This document shows positions 5,448-14,163 of a stretch of 15,655 nucleotides of DNA, in pieces. A program made the translations under genes and the position numbers. Numbering within the stretch: position 1 is the stretch's first letter; every line of letters starts with the position of its first letter. The notes below the pieces were generated by a model, which saw only the letters and a program-made list of their open reading frames with translations, did no database searches and was not told where the DNA came from. Origin of the DNA: CACKLF01 sp002725175 (GTDB taxonomy: Bacteria; Pseudomonadota; Alphaproteobacteria; Rhodobacterales; Rhodobacteraceae). The DNA is taken from contig PBQX02000059.1 of NCBI GenBank assembly GCA_002725175.2, positions 1 to 15,655 on the forward strand, given 5' to 3'.

Positions 5448-5483
5448 TAACCACTCGGTCATGATGTCTTCGCTTATACAATG

Positions 5484-5505
5484 AAGAGATACCAGCGAAT
5501 CTCTT
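5484..5505. terminator. Hairpin between the nitronate monooxygenase gene and the tRNA array
   Basis: AAGAGAT and ATCTCTT form a 7-bp stem with an 8-base loop (ACCAGCGA). It lies 15 bases upstream of tRNA-Ser on the minus strand and about 75 bases past the end of the preceding protein gene, so it could end that transcript or mark the tRNA leader. Confidence 0.4.
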
Positions 5506-5562
5506 ACTTTATAATAGGTATATATGCCTTATATTGTTTTTATGTCATTAATTAAATAGCAT

Positions 5563-5576
5563 AATATATGAATATT
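5563..5576 (-). terminator. Short A/T hairpin just past the nitronate monooxygenase stop
   Basis: AATAT and ATATT form a 5-bp stem around ATGA, starting five bases beyond the stop codon at 5581-5583. The position fits a giant-virus transcript 3' end, but a 5-bp A/T stem is weak. Confidence 0.25.
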
Positions 5577-5580
5577 TTTT

Positions 5581-6525
5581 TCAATTTTTGTAATGAACAA
5601 GAAAATCTCTTGCTAAATGATGTATTAGTGTTTTTGTTTCAACTACTTCATTAATATTTGAAATACCTTGTCCACATCCCCATATTGAAGACCAAGCTTT
5701 TGGAGCTTTTTTGCTAGTATCTAGTAAATTTTCCTTTATGCCCGATTTTTCTAAGTCATCTATACTCAATCCAGCCTTTTCTATTGAAGGCAGTAAGTAA
5801 TTTCCATGTATTCCCGTAAAAACATTTGTATTAACAATGTCTTCTGCAGAACCATTGACTATCATATTTTTATATTCATTAGGAGCATTCGCTTCACTCG
5901 TTGCTATAAATGGTGAACCAATATAAGCAAAATCAGCACCCATAGTTAATGCTGCAGCGATTGATCTTCCACTTGAAATACATCCAGCCAATACAAGTGG
6001 ACCTTTAAACCATTCTCTTATTTCCTGTACAAGTGCAAATGGTGATTGACCACCAGCATGCCCACCAGCACCAGCTGCGACAGCAATCAAACCATCTGCG
6101 CCTTTATTAATTGCTTTTTTCGCATATGAATTCGATGTAACATCATGAAAAACAAAACCACCATAAGAATGAACTGCATCATTGATTTCATTTCTAGCCC
6201 CAAGACTCGTAATTACTATAGGTACTTCATGTTTCACTATTAATTCCATATCCTCCATTAGTCGCTTATTTGTTGGATGAACAATTTGATTAACTGCAAA
6301 TGTAGATGGCGAACCCGGCAAACAAAGTCCTGCCTTTATTCTAATTAGCCAATCTTCAAGAGTTGATTCACCATCTTTTCCTCTTGCGTTTAAAGCTGGA
6401 AAAGAACCAATAATTCCAGCTCTACATTGTTCTACTACAAGAGCAGGATTTGAAACTATAAACATTGGTGCAGCAATAACCGGAACTCTAATATTATTTT
6501 TTAAAAACGCAAATTTAGATAACAT
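5581..6525 (-). CDS. Nitronate monooxygenase (2-nitropropane dioxygenase family)
   Basis: The 314-residue protein is a full-length FMN-dependent TIM-barrel enzyme that would oxidise alkyl nitronates such as propionate 3-nitronate with O2. The N-terminal strand VPVIAAPMFIVSNP is at 14-27. GAGGHAGG at 152-159 supplies the expected active-site His156. LAGCISSGRSIAAALTMGAD at 179-198 and YIGSPFIATSEA at 201-212 form the FMN phosphate-binding part, and WGCGQGIS at 282-289 is the usual C-terminal signature. The phosphate loop normally reads AGGI; here Cys182 replaces a Gly. The length is normal for the family (about 310-360). There is no signal peptide. Base composition matches the neighbours, so any transfer from a cell is old. 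In a virus it might detoxify host nitronates or supply an oxidase activity; that is inference. Confidence 0.92.
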   Translation of the reverse strand: MLSKFAFLKNNIRVPVIAAPMFIVSNPALVVEQCRAGIIGSFPALNARGKDGESTLEDWLIRIKAGLCLPGSPSTFAVNQIVHPTNKRLMEDMELIVKHEVPIVITSLGARNEINDAVHSYGGFVFHDVTSNSYAKKAINKGADGLIAVAAGAGGHAGGQSPFALVQEIREWFKGPLVLAGCISSGRSIAAALTMGADFAYIGSPFIATSEANAPNEYKNMIVNGSAEDIVNTNVFTGIHGNYLLPSIEKAGLSIDDLEKSGIKENLLDTSKKAPKAWSSIWGCGQGISNINEVVETKTLIHHLARDFLVHYKN

Positions 6526-6528
6526 TAA

Positions 6529-6545
6529 TAGAATTTAATATTCTA
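6529..6545 (-). terminator. A/T hairpin between two minus-strand genes
   Basis: TAGAAT and ATTCTA form a 6-bp stem with a 5-base loop, four bases upstream of the nitronate monooxygenase ATG and about 27 bases past the stop of the preceding membrane-protein gene. It may be the 3' end of that transcript. A TATATATA run at about 6549-6559 lies just upstream and may serve as a promoter for the oxygenase. Confidence 0.3.
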
Positions 6546-6572
6546 TTTTTATATATATACAAAAATTACTAT

Positions 6573-7247
6573 TTAGTGCTTATCCAAGAAATCCAGACGC
6601 TGTGATTCGACGTCCGCGGTTGCGTCTGGTGTCCAACTTACCGAGGATGCGAGAGGTGGCCCTTGATCCACACGTTCCCCATACCCACTGTCGGAAACTA
6701 CACCACAAGCCTGGCTGTCTTGAACGCATTCACTACCAGACCACTTACATGGATAAACATTGTATCTTGTCTTGTAATCATCGCCCTCCACCGCGATGGT
6801 GCCGTCTGGGCACTCGTTTGTACGGCCGTCACTGTACAATGCACCTTCATCTCCAAAACACCCGTCATCTTTCGCCTTCCACTTTTGTTTAATTCTAACC
6901 GTCTTTACACAGTCTGCTTCCGCACGTTCATTGCATGGATTACTTCCATCCGCCGCTTGTGATGTATATGTGATGGAAGCGGCGCCGATGCCGAGGTCCT
7001 CATCTGGACCACATGGAGTGGTATCGTCATCGGCCTGGTCGGCTGTTCGTTTTGTGAAGTAGTGTGCGTAGACTGCCTTATCTGAAGACGTCATACCGCT
7101 AGAAAGCGCTTCTCCAATTTGGTTTAAAGAACCAAAAGATTCAACTACTAAAGTTTTGTAAACGACAAAGTATAAAACAGCAGTCAGTAAAAGAAGTGAT
7201 ATAAATGATACGATGCATCCCTTTTTAATTAATTGTGTGGGTAACAT
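6573..7247 (-). CDS. Membrane-anchored Cys-rich protein with ESF motif
   Basis: The 224-residue protein has a short N-terminus, one strongly hydrophobic segment at about residues 11-30 and then VVESFGS at 34-40. The rest is hydrophilic with eight Cys (79, 105, 113, 130, 146, 167, 174, 181), which suggests disulfide pairs in an oxidising or virion-lumen environment. CKWSGSEC at 167-174 resembles the C-x-W...C motif of the proteins at 10516 and 12422, which also share the ESF motif after the anchor. I therefore group it with them as a likely virion membrane or surface protein; the function is unknown. The DNA for the ectodomain (about 6590-7090) is far richer in G+C than the part encoding the anchor. 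It ends 47 bases before the nitronate monooxygenase start on the same strand. Confidence 0.75.
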   Translation of the reverse strand: MLPTQLIKKGCIVSFISLLLLTAVLYFVVYKTLVVESFGSLNQIGEALSSGMTSSDKAVYAHYFTKRTADQADDDTTPCGPDEDLGIGAASITYTSQAADGSNPCNERAEADCVKTVRIKQKWKAKDDGCFGDEGALYSDGRTNECPDGTIAVEGDDYKTRYNVYPCKWSGSECVQDSQACGVVSDSGYGERVDQGPPLASSVSWTPDATADVESQRLDFLDKH

Positions 7248-7400
7248 TGTGTTTAATTATAATAAACATAAAAAATACGAAGGTCTTATGTTGCATACAG
7301 GTGGCGCGATGCATGGTAAATTTTACAAAAAAATGACATGATATGTGTTCTAGTATTATGAAAATGATTAAGAGGATTTGAAGAATTTATATGAAAAAAT
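7248..7400. promoter_or_regulatory. Divergent intergenic spacer
   Basis: These 153 bases separate the divergent starts at 7247 (-) and 7401 (+) and must contain both promoters. The middle holds a short GC-richer patch (GGTGGCGCGATGCATGG) in A/T sequence. No known promoter element is recognised, apart from a TCTA core in GTGTTCTAGTATT about 50 bases before the plus-strand start. Confidence 0.35.
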
Positions 7401-7883
7401 ATGTCAATAAATATATTTATTTTCGAAAAATCCAAATGGTATATTAAATCAACATGTAATGATAAAATTTCATTACTATCTTTAGATGGTAAACAATGTT
7501 TCGAGTTAGGAATTAAAAATAATTATGTGATAGTATTATCTGTAAATGGTAATTTTGCAAAGGAAGAAGGAATATTTCCAGGCGACTTTCTTGTAAAAAT
7601 CGGATCGAGAAATATTATCAAAAAGACATTGGGTTATTGTTGTAGAACAATGTTAAAGAAGGATGAATCTTGTTTAGAATTTGTACGTGCATGCCCGCGT
7701 CGTAGCGGGGTGTCAAGCACATCAGAAAAAATCCAAAGAAGACGCAATGGCATTGGCCGCAATGCTAGCCAGCTTGTTAAAAAAGGCATAATCAGGGACA
7801 GGCGAAAAGAAAATACTGTTACTTGTGGCGCTATATTCACGTACACATCAAAAACTATCGTAAAGCGATTACTTAGAAAATAA
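7401..7883 (+). CDS. PDZ-like domain protein with basic tail
   Basis: This 160-residue protein contains a recognisable PDZ-like core at about residues 35-97: ELGIKNNYVIVLSVNG, then AKEEGIFPGDFLVKIGSRNI (the family pattern A...G...GD.I..I.g..I), a helix around LGYCCRTMLKK and a closing strand CLEFVR. The carboxylate-binding loop is not of the usual GLGF type, so ligand specificity is uncertain. The C-terminal 60 residues are basic and rich in Arg, Lys and Ser. PDZ domains bind protein C-termini and often serve as adaptors for proteases. The next gene, 115 bases on, is a Lon-type protease, so a substrate-adaptor role is an attractive but untested idea. A GC-rich hairpin (CCCGC/GCGGG, 7694-7709) lies at the domain-tail boundary. 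Confidence 0.7.
   Translation: MSINIFIFEKSKWYIKSTCNDKISLLSLDGKQCFELGIKNNYVIVLSVNGNFAKEEGIFPGDFLVKIGSRNIIKKTLGYCCRTMLKKDESCLEFVRACPRRSGVSSTSEKIQRRRNGIGRNASQLVKKGIIRDRRKENTVTCGAIFTYTSKTIVKRLLRK
7694..7709. repeat. GC-rich inverted repeat inside the PDZ-like gene
   Basis: CCCGC and GCGGG form a 5-bp stem around GTCGTA. It encodes the PRRSG segment at the end of the PDZ-like domain and is one of several GC-rich palindromic patches in this AT-rich window. Confidence 0.6.
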
Positions 7884-7998
7884 TAATGAAAAAACAAAAA
7901 AAATCAAAAATCAAAAATATAAGTTTTTTTTAATTCAAAAAAATGAACATTCGTATTTATGTGTAAGGATATAAACATATAGAAATACAAAATTAATA

Positions 7999-10482
7999 AT
8001 GATGTCTGGAGAAATTGCTGAATCTTTTTGTGGTACTTGCCATATTATGATTGAATATTATAAAGCTTTACGTAAGAATGTTATTCATAACAATCTTCAC
8101 AAGTCACCAAAAAAGCTTCGTGGATTTATTAACAAATTAAAAAAGTCATCGCCACTGGTTCGTCAGTCTGGTGTAACAAGTAAACGTGAAAAGAAAGATA
8201 TTGAGTCAGTTATGGCTTCTGTCCATAAACATGTTGTAAAAGATTTGTGTAAGTGGCAAAAACATAACAAAAATGATAATGATATTCTTGAATATATTAG
8301 TGAACAAATTAAACACCACGAAATTATGATTAAAAGTATTATTAATGCTGATTCGAGGTCGCATCTTCCCAAGAAGAAACGCGGTCGTTCGAAGCGGCGT
8401 TCTGTCCTTTCTCACATTGACAGTGATACGGATAGTGATGAAGATAGTGATGAAGATAGTGATGAGGATAGTGATGAGGATAGTGAGGATAGTGATTTTA
8501 ATAAGGTATATGCTGCAATGGATAATGAAGATGAATCTGAGTCGGACTCCGAGTCCGAGGAGGGTTCTGTGTCAGAATCTGAGTCCGATTCGGATTCCAG
8601 TGATTCTGATTCTGATAAATCCGAATCCGGTAGAGGTCGTTCAAAACGTCGAAAATTGTCTAAAAACAATGATTCGAATAGTGATGATGTTAAGACATTG
8701 CGTGAATATCTAAAGAATCGCGACCAACGCCCGTATTCATCTGTTAAATCTCAAATTAAATCTTTTGAAAAATTATCGAAAGATGAACAAAAAAAGATTG
8801 TTGAACAAATTTCAAAGTCAAAAGAACATTCTACCTGCCCTTTAATTTATCGCATTATGTTATCAAATCTTCCTCAGAATTGTAAGAATGACATTATTGA
8901 GCGTTTGGAATCACTTGATAAGAATGAGGATGAGTGTCCTAAATATCGTGAATATGTTAATGCAGCTCTGCGTATTCCATATGGAATTTATGTCCAAAGT
9001 AAGGTAAATTCGAAATCAAAAAAATCTGATATCAAGAAATTTATCAAGAATACTGCGAAATGTATGGATGAAGCAGTTCATGGTCATGAAAAAGCAAAAC
9101 AACAAATTTTACAGTTTGTTGCACAGAACGTATCAAATAAATCACCGAAAGGATTGGTTTTAGGAATTGAAGGACCAATGGGTAATGGGAAAACAACATT
9201 GATTGAAAAGGGATTTGCAAAAGCATTAGGTCGCCCTTTCGCAACAATTCCATTGGGTGGTGTTCAAGATGGCAGTTTTCTGGAAGGTCATGGTTATACT
9301 TATGAAGGATCACGTTGGGGTCAGATCATGAACGTATTGATTAATAGTAAATGTATGAATCCGATTATTTATATGGATGAATTGGATAAAGTTAGTAGAA
9401 CTGCTAAGGGTGATGAAATTAATAATCTATTGATTCATTTGATTGACCCTTCTCAGAATCATCATTTTAGAGATAAATATTTTACGGATATGAACATTGA
9501 TTTGTCTCAGTGTATCTTTATCTTCTCATATAATGACAGAGATGCTATTAATCCCGTTTTAATGGATCGTATTACACATCTAAAGACGCGTGGTTTTCGT
9601 TTACCAGAAAAGGTAATTATTTCAAAGAAGTTTCTACTTAAAAACATTATGGAAGATGTTGGTATTAAAATGAATAATATTGTGTTTGATGATAATGTTC
9701 TAGAGTGGATTATTCAGAATTATACACATGAAGGTGGTGTTCGTAATCTTAAGAAAATCTGCTATGAAATTGTGCGTGAAATTAATTTACGACAATTAAC
9801 GGAAAAGAATGTTGAATATCCATATGACGTTACTAGAGATGTTTTGGAAGAAGATATCTTGAATTCACATATTCCATATCGTCATGACACTGTTCATAAT
9901 CAACCAACTATTGGTAAGATCAATGGATTATATGCAACTTGTAATGATACTGGTGGAATTACATTGATTGAAGCAGTATGGCTTCCTAGTGAAACAAACC
10001 TACATTTGCAACTAACAGGTAATCAGGGGAATGTTATGAAAGAGAGTATGCATGTGGGTAAAACACTATCATGGTCATTATTAACAAATGAAGAGAGAAA
10101 GAGTTTAACAGAATCGTGGAAAGATATTGGTAATCAAGGTATTCATATTCACTGTCCAGAAGGTGGCGTACCAAAAGATGGTCCGAGTGCTGGTGCAGCT
10201 ATTACAACAGCAATTTATTCATTGATGTCAAAAAGGGAAATTAAAAATGATATTGCAATTACTGGTGAAATTGATCTTTGTGGGCGTATTATGGAAATTG
10301 GTGGACTTGAAAGCAAAATTTTCGGAGCAAAAGCAGCTGGATGCAAAAAAGTATTGTGTCCAAAAGATAATTCGAAAGCATTGCAAAAGATTCTTGATGA
10401 ACATCCTGATATTTTAAATGATAATTTCCAGGTAAAATTAGTTTCTACTATTCAAGACGTCTTAAAAGTAATGCTCGTTTAA
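7999..10482 (+). CDS. lon: Lon-type ATP-dependent protease with Ser/Asp/Glu-rich N-terminal region
   Basis: The 827-residue protein has a complete Lon core: AAA+ ATPase about residues 355-600 and Lon serine protease about 640-827. Walker A is GPMGNGKT (392-399), Walker B IIYMDELDK (456-464), the arm NPVLMDR (518-524) fits the arginine-finger region, and GGVRNLKK (579-586) fits sensor 2. The catalytic dyad is Ser730 in PKDGPSAG and Lys773 in GGLESKIFGAK; their spacing of 43 equals that of E. coli Lon (Ser679/Lys722). The usual LAN substrate-binding domain is absent. In its place are an unrecognised N-terminus with a CGTC pair (residues 11-14), a basic patch (124-134) and an acidic Ser-Asp-Glu tract (141-210) flanked by SKRR motifs that could act as nuclear signals. 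It would degrade misfolded or specific proteins with ATP; mimiviruses are known to carry Lon homologues. Confidence 0.93.
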   Translation: MMSGEIAESFCGTCHIMIEYYKALRKNVIHNNLHKSPKKLRGFINKLKKSSPLVRQSGVTSKREKKDIESVMASVHKHVVKDLCKWQKHNKNDNDILEYISEQIKHHEIMIKSIINADSRSHLPKKKRGRSKRRSVLSHIDSDTDSDEDSDEDSDEDSDEDSEDSDFNKVYAAMDNEDESESDSESEEGSVSESESDSDSSDSDSDKSESGRGRSKRRKLSKNNDSNSDDVKTLREYLKNRDQRPYSSVKSQIKSFEKLSKDEQKKIVEQISKSKEHSTCPLIYRIMLSNLPQNCKNDIIERLESLDKNEDECPKYREYVNAALRIPYGIYVQSKVNSKSKKSDIKKFIKNTAKCMDEAVHGHEKAKQQILQFVAQNVSNKSPKGLVLGIEGPMGNGKTTLIEKGFAKALGRPFATIPLGGVQDGSFLEGHGYTYEGSRWGQIMNVLINSKCMNPIIYMDELDKVSRTAKGDEINNLLIHLIDPSQNHHFRDKYFTDMNIDLSQCIFIFSYNDRDAINPVLMDRITHLKTRGFRLPEKVIISKKFLLKNIMEDVGIKMNNIVFDDNVLEWIIQNYTHEGGVRNLKKICYEIVREINLRQLTEKNVEYPYDVTRDVLEEDILNSHIPYRHDTVHNQPTIGKINGLYATCNDTGGITLIEAVWLPSETNLHLQLTGNQGNVMKESMHVGKTLSWSLLTNEERKSLTESWKDIGNQGIHIHCPEGGVPKDGPSAGAAITTAIYSLMSKREIKNDIAITGEIDLCGRIMEIGGLESKIFGAKAAGCKKVLCPKDNSKALQKILDEHPDILNDNFQVKLVSTIQDVLKVMLV
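8423..8496. repeat. 12-bp tandem repeat (Ser-Asp-Glu-Asp) in lon
   Basis: The unit GATAGTGATGAA (third-base variants A/G) is repeated about five times and encodes the DSDE repeats at the start of the acidic tract. Every serine here is AGT, the codon read by the nearby tRNA-Ser(GCT). Confidence 0.85.
8550..8566. repeat. GC-rich inverted repeat in the acidic tract of lon
   Basis: TCGGAC and GTCCGA form a 6-bp stem around TCCGA. The 17-mer differs at two loop positions from the one at 1519-1535. It switches serine codon use from AGT to TCG/TCC within the same acidic tract. The coordinates are hand-counted and may be off by one or two bases. Confidence 0.6.
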
Positions 10483-10515
10483 GAATACATACAAAAAAAT
10501 AAAAATGAGTTATTA

Positions 10516-12378
<1,863 letters not shown>

Positions 12379-12384
<6 letters not shown>

Positions 12385-12396
12385 TCGCAGCTACTG
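12379..12396 (+). terminator. Hairpin overlapping the stop codon of paralogue 1
   Basis: CAGTA and TACTG form a 5-bp stem with an 8-base loop that includes the end of the TAA stop, followed by TTG and an A-run. It could be the transcript 3' end of paralogue 1 before the promoter of paralogue 2. Confidence 0.35.
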
Positions 12397-12421
12397 TTGA
12401 AAAAAAATATTATATTTTATA

Positions 12422-14017
12422 ATGGAAATTTCGAAATACTTAGTTTTAACATTCTTAGTTAGCATTATTGCTTTTTTTGTACTGCGGTCTCGCGGAGACA
12501 CAATCTTGGAATCATTTGGAGGTGAAGGTATCGATAATAGTGTTTGTGATGAATTATATCCTGATCGTAAGGCTGGTCGACTTAGAAACAATACATGTTA
12601 TTACGAATATGAAAATGCTAAAAGCTGTAAAGACGTCGGAAAAGATTCGTGGAAAAAGTGTAAAACTTCGCACGGTGATAGAAATTCAGGCAACATAGAT
12701 AGTGGTAGATATATTCGAAAAGACAATGGAGATAAACAATTTTGTGAGTGGGAAACTGACTCAAACGCGAGTACGGACAGTGACGGCTCATGTAAAACAG
12801 ATTTTACAGAAAGTGAAACAGACGAAGAACCTGAAGAGCTACCATATGGTTGCGTTAACCCCAAATATCGTGAATATATAGTCGACGTGAATGCACTTGA
12901 TAGTTCGAAAACACATCGTCATAATGACAGTAAATGTGGCGCTGGTTTATACAAAGCGATGTGTGATGATTCGCGCGCCTTACCAGACAAACAAGCCCCA
13001 TCAGATTATCCTAATAAAAACAGTGCTGCATGTGTCCCTTCAGATTATGAAGTCAGATGTAAAGACCCAAATGCAAATCCGGCTGGCGATCCTAATTGGC
13101 CAGGCTATGCCGATGATAATTTATGTTCTTATGATTTTATACAAAAACCAGTATTAATAATTAGACAAGACAATTATTATGTTGAATTATTCGTACCAAA
13201 AAGTGGATTGAATACATATAATGAAAAAAACGGAACAAAATATTCTGAAAATAATGATGGTATATCTACAATTTTCAATGACATTTCAGCAAAAACATAT
13301 AATATCGTTTTTGGTGGAAATACCTTTTCTATTGAATCTACGAAAATGCCAATTTATCAACAAGGTGTGTGGTCTAACGAATATATAGACCCATTAATTA
13401 TTGATAACACAAGTCCTTATTTGGTTTTAGTTCTGGAACAATTAAAAAGTGTATCTAATAAATCTGAATTTGGTATTTCTGGAGATTTTTATACATATGA
13501 TTTTGTATTGAATGAAATGGAAGAAATCCCAATATGTTTTATTAATTCAAATACAAAATTTGATATGAATAACAATGTTTCAAATGAAGATAAACCAATT
13601 ACATATAGAATTGAGAATGTAAATGATCAATTAAAATGTGTACAACAACAATGGATAAAGAATACAGAATCTGACAGCAACGGCTGCTCAGAGGCACAGA
13701 TGAAAACAGGAATATCTACAAGTGCCGACGCCGCCGTTTCAAAAAAAGAATCTTCAAAATATATTCATGATTTTTCTGGAAATTTAGCAACATATAAAAT
13801 GGAACAGTCAAAATGTAAAGAAACTAGATATATTCCATTCGGACCACCACTTTACCACGATGATTTAAATAAATGTCCCGCAAACTATACCGATTGTAGT
13901 GGTAAGTATGTCGCGGAACCACCCGCACCTGTTGTAAAAAAAATAGAATGCATAAATACCCCACCAGATGACACAAACAGCCGATGGCTTCAAATGCTAG
14001 CTCAAAATGCTGTATAA
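12422..14017 (+). CDS. Membrane-anchored Cys-rich protein (paralogue 2)
   Basis: The 531-residue protein has a membrane anchor at about residues 6-21, then ILESFGG (28-34) and a Cys-rich region with C-E-W at 108-110 and Cys124. An acidic stretch ends near 140. Two segments resemble degraded GCTDP-type modules (GCVNP from 143; RCKDPNANP to DDNLCSY, 212-237). The C-terminal domain (243-531) aligns along its whole length with that of the preceding gene; blocks such as KSEFGISGDFY, FDMNNNVSNEDKP and DQLKCVQQQWI are almost unchanged, and both end in DTN(N/S)RWLQ. The knottin-like module and the proline linker are absent. The pair is a tandem duplication with a conserved C-terminal domain and rebuilt stalks. 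The function is unknown; a virion surface or host-contact role is inference. The spacer between the paralogues is 37 bases. Confidence 0.85.
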   Translation: MEISKYLVLTFLVSIIAFFVLRSRGDTILESFGGEGIDNSVCDELYPDRKAGRLRNNTCYYEYENAKSCKDVGKDSWKKCKTSHGDRNSGNIDSGRYIRKDNGDKQFCEWETDSNASTDSDGSCKTDFTESETDEEPEELPYGCVNPKYREYIVDVNALDSSKTHRHNDSKCGAGLYKAMCDDSRALPDKQAPSDYPNKNSAACVPSDYEVRCKDPNANPAGDPNWPGYADDNLCSYDFIQKPVLIIRQDNYYVELFVPKSGLNTYNEKNGTKYSENNDGISTIFNDISAKTYNIVFGGNTFSIESTKMPIYQQGVWSNEYIDPLIIDNTSPYLVLVLEQLKSVSNKSEFGISGDFYTYDFVLNEMEEIPICFINSNTKFDMNNNVSNEDKPITYRIENVNDQLKCVQQQWIKNTESDSNGCSEAQMKTGISTSADAAVSKKESSKYIHDFSGNLATYKMEQSKCKETRYIPFGPPLYHDDLNKCPANYTDCSGKYVAEPPAPVVKKIECINTPPDDTNSRWLQMLAQNAV

Positions 14018-14055
14018 TTAATTGAAAATACAAAAATATGTTAAAATAGTATACA

Positions 14056-14127
14056 ATGACAGCACCTCCAGGTGATAGCTATAAGAGCATACAAAAAAAT
14101 GACAAGTATTTTGTTCTAAGGTATTAA
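14056..14127 (+). CDS. Very short possible ORF (23 codons)
   Basis: The frame starts MTAPPGDSYKSIQKNDKY and ends at a TAA in the 146-base gap between paralogue 2 and the HNH gene. It contains more Pro, Gly and Asp than random A/T sequence would give, but there is no other support. It may simply be leader sequence of the HNH gene. Confidence 0.15.
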   Translation: MTAPPGDSYKSIQKNDKYFVLRY

Positions 14128-14163
14128 TATTAATTAGACAAAAGCAAAGAACAACACAACACA

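Larger units (their letters stand above)
5337..5468 (-). tRNA. tRNA-Ser (anticodon GCT) interrupted by two ectopic introns
   Basis: The gene spans 132 bases. Exons are 5448-5468, 5393-5425 and 5337-5364. Joined, they give an 82-nt tRNA with acceptor GACATCA/TGGTGTC, D stem ACC/GGT, anticodon stem GTCCC/GGGAT, loop CTGCTAA, a class II variable arm GTGC-TCT-GCAC, T arm GTGTG-TTCAAAT-CACAC and the serine discriminator G73. The joined sequences GAGTGGTTAAGG and TTGTGCTCTGCACGC match eukaryotic tRNA-Ser(GCT) base for base as I know it. It reads AGT and AGC; AGT is the serine codon used throughout the Ser-Asp repeat of the lon-like gene. The alternative, a pseudogene with two random insertions, is unlikely because both insertions show splice-motif geometry and leave every tRNA element intact. 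Confidence 0.93.

Noticed and set aside
5337..5468. tRNA-Ser as a pseudogene with two random insertions
   Set aside because: Both insertions have bulge-helix-bulge geometry and their removal restores every conserved tRNA feature, including length 82 and G73.
5581..5588. AAAATTGA (mimivirus early promoter word) on the minus strand
   Set aside because: It spans the stop codon of the nitronate monooxygenase. Another match at 2154-2161 is also inside a gene. I found none at a proper distance before a start codon.
8412..8669. Minus-strand Ser/Leu/Asp-rich frame
   Set aside because: It is the complement of the Ser-Asp-Glu repeat of lon; both strands are open only because of the repeat.
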